Assembly: GCA_029974875.1 (NCBI GenBank)
Contig: JARKQP010000218.1
Span: 1-19,299 of the forward strand
Direction: 5' to 3'
DNA length: 19,299 bases
Source of the DNA: Mobilitalea sp.
Lineage (GTDB): Bacteria; Bacillota_A; Clostridia; Lachnospirales; Lachnospiraceae
Shown piece after piece: positions 6,879 through 13,814 of the stretch. The position numbers and the translations under genes are program-made. The notes beneath the pieces are model-generated. The model was not told where the DNA came from, made no database searches, and saw nothing but the letters and a program-made list of their open reading frames with translations. How positions within the stretch are numbered: the first letter of the stretch is position 1; every line of letters begins with the position of its first letter.

Positions 6879-6899
6879 TGCAAATAGGAAACATTTGCA
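6879..6899 (+). promoter_or_regulatory. Candidate Zur-type operator at the znuA start site
   Basis: A perfect inverted repeat TGCAAAT-N7-ATTTGCA (spacer AGGAAAC) spans the predicted transcription start of znuA. The half-site equals that of the znuCB element, but the spacer is 7 nt rather than 1. The 6-nt difference matches the offset expected when Fur-family dimers bind overlapping 7-1-7 sites. Confidence 0.55.
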
Positions 6900-6923
6900 A
6901 GTAGAATTTGGGAGGTTGATAGA

Positions 6924-7916
6924 ATGATAAAGAAATGGATCACAATACTATTATGCCTGATGATTGCGGTAAGCTTCTCAGCCTGCAGTAATAAAAATCA
7001 GGGGACTACGCCGGAGGACAGCGCTGCACCGGTTAACAATACGGATCAGACAAGCGGACCGGAAGAAGGCCCGGTTAAAGTTTCCGTAACCTTTAATGCA
7101 ATGAAGGAATTTGTTGCGGCAGTCGGGAAGGATAAGGTAGAAATATCGACAATCATACCTGACGGGATGGAAGCTCATGATTTTGAGCCGAAAGCTCAGG
7201 ATCTTACGGCTCTCGGTACAGCCAAAATTTTCGTGTACAGCGGCCTGGGTATGGAAGCCTGGGCAGAGGAGGCTATAGAGGCCGCCGATAATGCGGAGCT
7301 GATTATAGTGGAGGCCTCTAAAGGGGCAGATATCATTGAAAGGAAGGAGACTGAGGAAAGCGGGGAGCATGAGGAAGATGAAGAGCATGAAGAAGGCGAA
7401 GCGCATGGAAAATATGATCCCCACATCTGGCTTGGCCTAAAGAGTGCACAGGTTGAAGCAGAAAACATCAAGAATGCGCTTGTACAGGCCGATCCATCCA
7501 ATAAGGATTATTATGAAGCAAACTGCAGTGATTTTGCTTCACAGCTGGAGAACCTTTATAACGAATATAATGAGAAATTCCAGTCCGTAGAGAGAAAGAA
7601 CTTTGTAACGGGACATGCCGCCTTTGGATATCTTTGCAGGGATTTTGGCCTGGAGCAAAACAGCGTAAAGGATATCTTTGCAGAAGGCGAGCCAAGTGCC
7701 CAGCAATTGGCGGAGCTGGTGGATTACTGCAGGGAAAATAAAGTAACTACAATTTTTGCCGAGGAAATGGCAAGCCCGGAGGTTTCCCAGACCCTGGCCA
7801 ATGAGGTTGGTGCAAAGGTAGAAACAATCTACACGATAGAAAGCAGCGAGGATGATATGACCTATCTGGAAAGGATGGCAGACAATCTGTCCAAGATTTA
7901 TGATAGTTTAAAATAG
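6924..7916 (+). CDS. znuA: Zinc-binding lipoprotein of the ABC uptake system (ZnuA/AdcA-like)
   Basis: A 330-residue cluster A-I (TroA-fold) solute-binding lipoprotein. The signal peptide ends in the lipobox SFSAC (Cys21), so the protein is anchored on the outer face of the membrane. The metal ligands expected for ZnuA are visible: His85 (EAHDFEPK), His167 (DPHIWLG), His231 (TGHAAFGY) and an acidic residue near 280 (FAEEMASPE). An acidic, His-containing loop (about 142-163, GEHEEDEEHEEGEAHGK) is typical of zinc rather than manganese binders, though it is short. The start ATG has GGGAGG 8-9 nt upstream. It is transcribed divergently from znuCB with shared operator-like sequence in between, and is followed by its own terminator. 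Confidence 0.94.
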   Translation: MIKKWITILLCLMIAVSFSACSNKNQGTTPEDSAAPVNNTDQTSGPEEGPVKVSVTFNAMKEFVAAVGKDKVEISTIIPDGMEAHDFEPKAQDLTALGTAKIFVYSGLGMEAWAEEAIEAADNAELIIVEASKGADIIERKETEESGEHEEDEEHEEGEAHGKYDPHIWLGLKSAQVEAENIKNALVQADPSNKDYYEANCSDFASQLENLYNEYNEKFQSVERKNFVTGHAAFGYLCRDFGLEQNSVKDIFAEGEPSAQQLAELVDYCRENKVTTIFAEEMASPEVSQTLANEVGAKVETIYTIESSEDDMTYLERMADNLSKIYDSLK

Positions 7917-7945
7917 GCAATCGCAGCCTGGACCGAGAGAAAACG

Positions 7946-7963
7946 CACAATCTATAGATTGTG
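7946..7963. repeat. Perfect 18-bp palindrome downstream of znuA
   Basis: CACAATCTATAGATTGTG is its own reverse complement with no central spacer. It lies 29 nt after the znuA stop and 15 nt before the terminator stem. It could be an extra 3' hairpin in the znuA mRNA or a protein-binding site. No function can be assigned. Confidence 0.6.
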
Positions 7964-7978
7964 TACGCAGAGGGACAA

Positions 7979-8020
7979 AAGCCTAGGAGTTATTTAACAA
8001 TACTCCTAGGCTTATTTTTT
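7979..8020 (+). terminator. Intrinsic terminator of znuA
   Basis: A perfect 12-bp stem (AAGCCTAGGAGT at 7979-7990 with its complement at 8002-8013), an 11-nt loop, then a T-rich tract ending in six T. Confidence 0.9.
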
Positions 8021-8107
8021 GCTTAAAAGGAGAACAACATGTTAATTCTCTAAAGCTACAAAATGATAGAATGTTATATGATAAAAGTAGCGGAAGATGG
8101 ATATCCC

Positions 8108-8136
8108 AACCACTAATTCCGCTGGAATTAGTGGTT
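8108..8136. repeat. Perfect 13-bp hairpin in the intergenic region
   Basis: AACCACTAATTCC and its exact complement flank a 3-nt loop (GCT). No T-tract follows on either side, so it is a poor intrinsic terminator. The wider gene-free stretch 8021-8546 otherwise shows only the doubtful small ORF below. From 8317 to 8546 it is A/T-rich sequence in which I see no riboswitch, repeat or convincing promoter. Confidence 0.6.
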
Positions 8137-8166
8137 CTATCAGGCTGGCAGAATCGAAAGATTTAA

Positions 8167-8195
8167 TTGGTAAAGCCGGACAAAGATGATATGAT
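8167..8195 (+). promoter_or_regulatory. Possible promoter in front of the small ORF
   Basis: TTGGTA (8167-8172), a 17-nt spacer and TATGAT (8190-8195). The match is moderate in an A/T-rich region, so this is tentative. Confidence 0.3.
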
Positions 8196-8217
8196 AATAT
8201 ATAAAGAGGATGATAAT

Positions 8218-8316
8218 ATGTTGTTACAGCTGCCTGATAACAATATGACCGTGGATGTAATTGCTGCCAGAAGAAATTTACAAAATATGTATAATGGTAG
8301 TAAACGGCAGAATTAG
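8218..8316 (+). CDS. Doubtful small ORF (32 aa), hypothetical
   Basis: ATG to TAG gives 32 residues (MLLQLPDNNMTVDVIAARRN at the start). AGAGG lies about 9 nt upstream, and a promoter-like sequence precedes it. I do not recognise the product. There is no signal peptide or membrane segment. It may be a real small protein, a remnant of a lost gene, or chance. The only positive evidence is the ribosome site and promoter match. Confidence 0.25.
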   Translation: MLLQLPDNNMTVDVIAARRNLQNMYNGSKRQN

Positions 8317-8546
8317 TTTAAAAAAATGAGATAAAATAAGATAATGTAGAATATTAGAAGGTAGAGGAATGGGAATATTTGCAGGAGTAAGATAGAAAAA
8401 GGTTTAGAAACGTAATATAATAATTTGAGATGCTCAGTAAGTGCCAGCTATTTCTAATTGTCTATTTTTCCTATAGCGCAGCAGATAGAACGTAACCCCG
8501 GCAGGGAAAGCACGCCATCGATTAAAATGATTAAGAGGGAGTATAT

Positions 8547-10067
8547 ATGAGAACAGCTTTAGTAATTGATGATGTGAAGGGCAACAGGATCTTCATGTCG
8601 AACTGTTTGGAGGAAGAGGGCTACAGGGTAATTTCCGTCAGCAACGGTATGGATGCATTAGCTAATATCAAAAAATACGCTTTTGATATTATTTTTTTGG
8701 ATATGAAGCTGCCGGGCATGAGTGGTATGAATATCCTTAGGTGGCTGAAGGAAAACCAGATACAGACGCCAGTTGCCGTAGTAACTGCGCATGGGACGGT
8801 TAATAATGTAATCGAGACCTTGAATCATGGTGTTATCGCCTATATCAGAAAGCCTCTTTCGATGGAACGGTTTAAAAGGCACATCGCCGAAATTAATGAA
8901 AAGCTGGATAGCGGGCTAAGGATCCTTCCTATGGAGCAGCAGCTGGAGATACCAGCTGATAAAGCCTATGAATATGCGCCTGCAATAAAGCTTGCGGATG
9001 ACAAGATATTGGACCAGTCAGAGCAGATACTTAAGAACCGGATGATGATGGATTTGTTTGATATCATTCCGAATACAGTTTTAATACTGAATAAGGAAAG
9101 ACAAATACTTTACTCCAATTCCTATTTTCTTGAGCTGCTGGGAGTGGGCCAGGATAATCCCATGGGGCTGCGTCCCGGTGAGGTATTAAACTGCGTCCAT
9201 GCATATGAAAATACAAACGGTTGTGGGACAACCGAGTGCTGCAGCGTCTGCGGCGCGGTCCAGGCCATTATCCAGGCACAGAATACAAAAGGGAAGGTAC
9301 AGAAAGAGTGCCTCATGAAATATAAATCTGAAGAAGCTGAACTCAGCAGGGAATTGCTGATCGTCGTAAACTCCGCTGATTATATCCTTGAAGGAGCGAC
9401 TATCTTCATTGCCAAGGATATCAGCAATGACAAATTAAGGACAAATATGGAGCGGTTATTTTTCCATGACCTGTTAAATACCTCGGGTTCCATTAAAGGG
9501 CTCGCTGAATATGCGGAAAAAAGCGACCAGATAGATGAAATACAAAAATATATGGGGTACATTAACAATTCCACCGATTATATGATAGATGAAATAAACT
9601 TCCAAAAGATGCTTTTGTCCGCGGAAAATAACGAATTGAGCCTTATTATCTCAGAGTTTTCTTTAAATGAAATCATATATGCCATCATCAGGTGTCATGA
9701 GGATACAGAATTTATCTTTAACAGTCAAGGGGATGTAAAAATAGTCAGCGACCGGGCGCTTGTCTACCGGGTTGTAATGAACATGGTTAAGAATGCGGTG
9801 GAGGCTGACAGGAGGGGAATAACAATTGACCTGGATGCGGGGCAGGAATACATAGAGCTGTCTGTCCATAATTATGGATCTATGCCTAAGGAGATACAGC
9901 TGCAGCTATTCAAAAAATTCTTTTCTACAAAAGGGAGCGGGCGTGGAATTGGTACCTATAGCATGAAATTAATTGGGGAAAGCTTCTTAAATGGAAAGGT
10001 ATGGTTTGAAAGTGATGCTGGTTCAGGTACCAGATTTACGTTTCGGATACCCCGTGTATTGGACTAA
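8547..10067 (+). CDS. REC-PAS-histidine kinase (soluble hybrid sensor) with Cys-rich PAS
   Basis: A 506-residue soluble protein without membrane segments. Residues 1-118 are a CheY-like receiver with acidic D8/D9, phospho-acceptor D52 (FLDMKLPG), T80 and K102. Residues about 165-290 look like a PAS domain with an insert holding Cys216, Cys226, Cys231, Cys232 and Cys235 (CVHAYENTNGCGTTECCSVC), a pattern suggestive of a metal, FeS or redox site. A HisKA-like helix pair with H307 (FFHDLLNT) follows, then a HATPase domain with N-box (NMVKNAVEA), VHNYGSMP and GRGIGTYS. The start ATG has GAGGGAG 5-6 nt upstream. The receiver at the N-terminus suggests phosphorylation from another kinase or autoregulation. 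No separate cognate regulator is present; the diguanylate cyclase gene follows after 71 nt with no terminator between, so a shared transcript is likely. Confidence 0.9.
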   Translation: MRTALVIDDVKGNRIFMSNCLEEEGYRVISVSNGMDALANIKKYAFDIIFLDMKLPGMSGMNILRWLKENQIQTPVAVVTAHGTVNNVIETLNHGVIAYIRKPLSMERFKRHIAEINEKLDSGLRILPMEQQLEIPADKAYEYAPAIKLADDKILDQSEQILKNRMMMDLFDIIPNTVLILNKERQILYSNSYFLELLGVGQDNPMGLRPGEVLNCVHAYENTNGCGTTECCSVCGAVQAIIQAQNTKGKVQKECLMKYKSEEAELSRELLIVVNSADYILEGATIFIAKDISNDKLRTNMERLFFHDLLNTSGSIKGLAEYAEKSDQIDEIQKYMGYINNSTDYMIDEINFQKMLLSAENNELSLIISEFSLNEIIYAIIRCHEDTEFIFNSQGDVKIVSDRALVYRVVMNMVKNAVEADRRGITIDLDAGQEYIELSVHNYGSMPKEIQLQLFKKFFSTKGSGRGIGTYSMKLIGESFLNGKVWFESDAGSGTRFTFRIPRVLD

Positions 10068-10138
10068 TACCACCTTGCATAGATTTCATTTGATTTAGTA
10101 CCCGCTAGTTATGATCTTTGCAGGAACGGAGTGACCAG

Positions 10139-10855
10139 ATGAATTTAAGGTTAAAAAAATTTCAGAAGGTTATGGGCTTATTGTACGTCGTTGCAGCTCT
10201 TATTACCTGCATCAGCTATTTTTCTATCATTGATCTTGAGCTTTATGAGGGAGTCCGACGTATGGCTGCAATATCCTTCGCCGGCATGATTTCTGTCTTA
10301 ATGCTGTTATTGGCAGGTGTTACCTCATATTTCATAAAATGTGCACAGAGACAGATATGCATAGCACAAGAGGAAAGAGCCCTGTATAAGGACTATGCTT
10401 TAAAGGATACGCTTACAGGGGCGTATTCAAGGCTGTATTATGAGCTGAAGGATAGTCAGGGCCGGTATGTTTTCATGGAGGAGCTGCATGGGCCATTAAC
10501 CATAATACTGATTGATATCGATGGTTTCAAATACATCAATGATACCTATGGCCATTTGACCGGGGATAAGGTCTTACAGCATCTTGTCCATGCCATCCAG
10601 GATAATATTACGGAAAGGGACCGGTTAATCCGTTATGGAGGGGACGAATTCCTCTTGGTTTTAAGCAGCTGTGACGAAGCAGAATTAGACGGGCTCATGG
10701 CAAAAATTGATCAGTCCATCAATGATAATACGGTTAAAGAACCTCTAGGTATTTCCTACGGTATTTATAGGCTGAAGGCGGGAGAGGATATGGAGACGGC
10801 AATATACAACGCGGATAAAATGATGTATATGGAAAAGAAATTAAAGAAATCTTAA
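10139..10855 (+). CDS. Membrane-anchored diguanylate cyclase (GGDEF)
   Basis: A 238-residue protein. Two N-terminal membrane segments (about 12-31 and 43-67) are followed by a short linker and a GGDEF domain with LIDIDGFKYINDTYGH and an intact YGGDEF (about 167-171), so cyclase activity (2 GTP to c-di-GMP) is expected. The inhibitory I-site RxxD is not conserved: the four residues at that position are TERD, which predicts no product inhibition through this site. The start is the ATG at 10139, with GGAG 7 nt upstream; a TTG 21 nt earlier lacks a ribosome site. The input is unclear, because the short N-terminus leaves little room for an extracellular sensor. Confidence 0.92.
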   Translation: MNLRLKKFQKVMGLLYVVAALITCISYFSIIDLELYEGVRRMAAISFAGMISVLMLLLAGVTSYFIKCAQRQICIAQEERALYKDYALKDTLTGAYSRLYYELKDSQGRYVFMEELHGPLTIILIDIDGFKYINDTYGHLTGDKVLQHLVHAIQDNITERDRLIRYGGDEFLLVLSSCDEAELDGLMAKIDQSINDNTVKEPLGISYGIYRLKAGEDMETAIYNADKMMYMEKKLKKS

Positions 10856-10956
10856 AGGCCAAAGACTTCAGGTATTTGCATAATTTTATCATTGACGGTT
10901 TAAATTCTTATACTATTGATACGGGTCAGGCATCGCAAGGAAGGGAGCTGATGGGT

Positions 10957-12168
10957 ATGTACATAGCCAGGCAGGCTATATTTAACAGGGCATTGAAGGT
11001 ATATGGGTATGAACTGTTATTTCGTGGAGAAATGAAGTCCGCCGGATATGACGGAGTATCTGCGGTCCAGGCGTCAGCATCCGTGCTTGGCGGTTTGTTT
11101 GAGAATGGAATCAACGAAATCGTAGATGATAAGGTGGCATTTATAAACGTTGACAATGACCTCCTCCAATCAGATACAATCGAATTGATCGACCCGGACA
11201 GATTAATTGTGGAGGTTTTGGAAAATACCTCTGTTGATGAAAATTTAATACAAAGGCTGCTCAGCTTAAGGGAAATAGGCTATAAAATCGCCCTTGACGA
11301 CCTGGAGGAAAGCTATAGTACATACCAGCTCATACCATATGCGGACATCATAAAATATGATATTATCGCAACTCCTCTTGAGCAGATCGAAATAGATGTA
11401 AAAAGGATGCTGGTCCAAAAGAAAATATTATTAGCCGAAAAAATAGAAACAGAGGAAGAGTTCAAAAAAGCAAAAAAAATGGGCTTTCATTTATTCCAGG
11501 GCTTCTTTTTCAGTAAGCCCTGTCTTGTGACGGAATCCTCCTCCCATACAACGGTGAAATCCCAATATACCAGAATAATTGCTGAGCTTAAGAAGGAGGA
11601 GCCATCCTTTCTGGTTCTGGCTGAAATTATTGAAAAGGATGCCGCACTGGCATACCGGCTCGTGAAGCTTTCCAGCGCAAGAGCGGGAAATGACATGATT
11701 TATTCTATCAGACATGCCTTAACCTACATGGGGCTTAAGGAAATAGAACGCTGGATTAATGTATTGATGCTGCGGGAGCTGAATAACTCGAAGCCGGATG
11801 AGCTGATGAGGGTTTCCCTTATAAGATCAAAATTTGCTGAACTGACGGCCCTGCATAGTAAATTAAGACCCTTAAAATATGAGGCCTTCCTCATGGGCTT
11901 ATTTTCAACGATTGATGCTATGATGAACCGGTCCATGGCGGATGCTTTAAAGGATCTGTTATTGCCGGAGGTGATATCGGATGCGTTGGTAAGAAGCAAG
12001 GGCGTATTGTATCCGGTCTACAGGCTTATTACATTATACGAAAAAGGGGACTGGATAGGGACGGAGAAAATTACAGCAGGGTTTAAGCTGGAAGAAGATA
12101 TTATTTATCATGATTATCTGCGGTCGGTAAAGTGGGCCAAGGAAATGATGGGAACGATCTGCAGTTAA
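10957..12168 (+). CDS. EAL-HDOD signalling protein (YuxH-like), EAL probably inactive
   Basis: A 403-residue cytosolic protein. The first half (about 1-195) is an EAL-like domain, but catalytic motifs are altered: ELLFR instead of EALxR, DDLEES (114-119) instead of DDFGTG, KYD instead of KID, and EKIET instead of EGVET. The QGFFFSKP end motif of the EAL-HDOD family is kept. The second half (about 200-380) is an HDOD domain, a non-catalytic HD-related module. Such proteins act in regulation, possibly by binding rather than cleaving c-di-GMP. The start is the ATG at 10957, with GGAAGGGAG about 9 nt upstream; the ATG at 10951 is too close to that site. The 101-nt gap from the cyclase gene contains a weak promoter-like TTGACG-16-TATTGA (10892-10919). 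A terminator follows the gene. Confidence 0.9.
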   Translation: MYIARQAIFNRALKVYGYELLFRGEMKSAGYDGVSAVQASASVLGGLFENGINEIVDDKVAFINVDNDLLQSDTIELIDPDRLIVEVLENTSVDENLIQRLLSLREIGYKIALDDLEESYSTYQLIPYADIIKYDIIATPLEQIEIDVKRMLVQKKILLAEKIETEEEFKKAKKMGFHLFQGFFFSKPCLVTESSSHTTVKSQYTRIIAELKKEEPSFLVLAEIIEKDAALAYRLVKLSSARAGNDMIYSIRHALTYMGLKEIERWINVLMLRELNNSKPDELMRVSLIRSKFAELTALHSKLRPLKYEAFLMGLFSTIDAMMNRSMADALKDLLLPEVISDALVRSKGVLYPVYRLITLYEKGDWIGTEKITAGFKLEEDIIYHDYLRSVKWAKEMMGTICS

Positions 12169-12253
12169 ATAAGATAACCTGGTGGCTTCCTTCGCTGCGG
12201 CACAAAAGGTGCCGGTAGATAATGAAGTATCCCATAGGGATGGATTGGACATA

Positions 12254-12295
12254 AGCTCTTGTCAGGCTCCATATAGCCTGATGGGAGCTGTTTTT
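12254..12295 (+). terminator. Intrinsic terminator after the EAL-HDOD gene
   Basis: A 14-bp RNA stem (12254-12267 with 12276-12289), including three G-U pairs and an 8-nt loop, is followed by a run of five T. It closes the REC-HK/GGDEF/EAL-HDOD transcript. Downstream, TTGAC-N7-GTCAA (12357-12373) is a small inverted repeat just ahead of the next gene. Confidence 0.8.
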
Positions 12296-12400
12296 AATGA
12301 AGAGGTATCCTACCCTTTCTTTTATATTGGCTTTATGATAAAATAAATTTACAAATTTGACGTATTTTGTCAAGAAAATAAAGAAACCGGGAGTGAAGCC

Positions 12401-13789
12401 ATGAAGAAAAGAATAGGACTGATATTATTTATCCTAGTGTTAAGCAGCTTGTTTGCGGGATGCATGGTAAATAATAAAGCTTCAGAAAAGGAAAATCAGG
12501 TAACAGTTACGGTATGGCATTATTACAACGGCAAGCAAAAAGAAACCTTTGATACTCTGCTGGAGCAGTTTAACCAGACAGTGGGGTTAGAGAAGGGAAT
12601 CATAGTGACAGCAGAATCGAAGGGGGAGGTAACAAACCTGGAGGAGAGCATTATAGCCTCTGCAGAAAAAAAGGTGGGCTCCGAAAGGCTGCCCGATATT
12701 TTTGCCACCTATTCGGATACAGCGATACGCATACATCAGATGGGACTTTTAGCAGATATTAGCGAGTATATTACGGAGGAAGAATTAAAAGAATATAATC
12801 CCTTCTTTTTAGAGGAAGGAAGCCTTGAAAAGGAAGAATTGCAGATACTTCCGGTTGCAAAGGCCACGGAGCTCTTATATCTGAATAAGACGGATTGGGA
12901 TGCATTTGCCAAAGCAAAGGGCTATGACCTTTCCCAGCTTTCTACCTGGGAAGGGATTAGGGACGCCGCAGAGGCTTATTATGGGTGGAGCGGCGGAAAA
13001 ACCTTCTTTGGAAGAGATGCGGCAGCTAATTTTATGCTGGTAGGCTTTCACCAGCTGGGAAAGGATATCTTTCAGGAATCAGAAGGAGGGGTGAAGGTAA
13101 CGATAGATGAGGGGATACTGAAAAAAATATGGGATACCTATGGGGAGCCCTATATTCAAGGATATTATGGAGCCTTTGGGAGGTTTCGGAGTGACGATTT
13201 AAAAACCGGGGATATCGTGGCGGCAGTGGGCTCCACCTCCAGTGTGGCCTATTATCCTAATGAGGTTACCCTGGATAATGGAAGTACATATCCCATCGAG
13301 GTAATTGTGTTACCCTTGCCGAATTTTTCTGGAACGGAAAAAACCTCCATACAGCAGGGTGCAGGCATGGCGGTAGTAAAATCCACAGTACAAAAGGAAA
13401 AGGCGGCCGTCGAATTTTTAAAATGGTTTACAGAGATAGGGACGAATATCAGCTTTTGTATCGATACAGGCTATTTTCCTGTAAAAACAAATGATGGAAT
13501 CCTTAAGCAGCTGGAAGCTGCATTGGACGGTATGGAAGTGCCGGAGGATGCACTGATTTATGAAAATACGGTGCTGGGAATGGAAGCGATTCTGGACACT
13601 AGCTTATATGCTCCCACACCTTTTGAGAATGGAAGCGGCAAACGAAGCATTATCACCAGATATTTAACAGGGGAATTGGAGAATTATAAAAAGGAATATA
13701 GTGAAATTGGAATTGAAGGCAGGGAGGCTTTTTTAGAAGATTGCTACAAGGAATGGTCAGCAAGGGTGAGACAGGAACTGGAAAATTAA
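12401..13789 (+). CDS. Orphan family 1 extracellular solute-binding lipoprotein
   Basis: A 462-residue protein. The signal peptide ends in the lipobox LFAGC (Cys21), so it is membrane-anchored outside the cell. The mature part is a family 1 (sugar/oligosaccharide-type) periplasmic-binding-protein fold, with VTVWHYYNGKQKETFDTLLEQF near the N-terminus and a long two-lobed body. The start ATG has GGGAG 7 nt upstream. No ABC permease or ATPase genes are nearby. Instead, a membrane GGDEF-EAL receptor gene starts 25 nt downstream, so a sensory role (presenting ligand to that receptor) is more likely than transport. The ligand cannot be deduced. Confidence 0.88.
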   Translation: MKKRIGLILFILVLSSLFAGCMVNNKASEKENQVTVTVWHYYNGKQKETFDTLLEQFNQTVGLEKGIIVTAESKGEVTNLEESIIASAEKKVGSERLPDIFATYSDTAIRIHQMGLLADISEYITEEELKEYNPFFLEEGSLEKEELQILPVAKATELLYLNKTDWDAFAKAKGYDLSQLSTWEGIRDAAEAYYGWSGGKTFFGRDAAANFMLVGFHQLGKDIFQESEGGVKVTIDEGILKKIWDTYGEPYIQGYYGAFGRFRSDDLKTGDIVAAVGSTSSVAYYPNEVTLDNGSTYPIEVIVLPLPNFSGTEKTSIQQGAGMAVVKSTVQKEKAAVEFLKWFTEIGTNISFCIDTGYFPVKTNDGILKQLEAALDGMEVPEDALIYENTVLGMEAILDTSLYAPTPFENGSGKRSIITRYLTGELENYKKEYSEIGIEGREAFLEDCYKEWSARVRQELEN

Positions 13790-13814
13790 TTTAACTATTG
13801 GAAGAAGGGAAGTC

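Noticed and set aside
6978..7501. Minus-strand open frames within znuA
   Set aside because: They are antisense shadows of a well-supported lipoprotein gene, with biased composition and no family resemblance.
8450..8546. c-di-GMP riboswitch upstream of the REC-PAS-kinase gene
   Set aside because: Some short GC-rich runs (CCCCGGCAGGG, AAAGCACG) looked suggestive, but the conserved GEMM-I core (GACGCAAAGC) and the class II core are not present.
12181..12240. Small hairpins GGCAC-N5-GTGCC and ATCCC-ATA-GGGAT as a regulatory RNA
   Set aside because: Stems are only 5 bp, not followed by T-tracts and match no known motif. The real terminator is the 14-bp stem just downstream.
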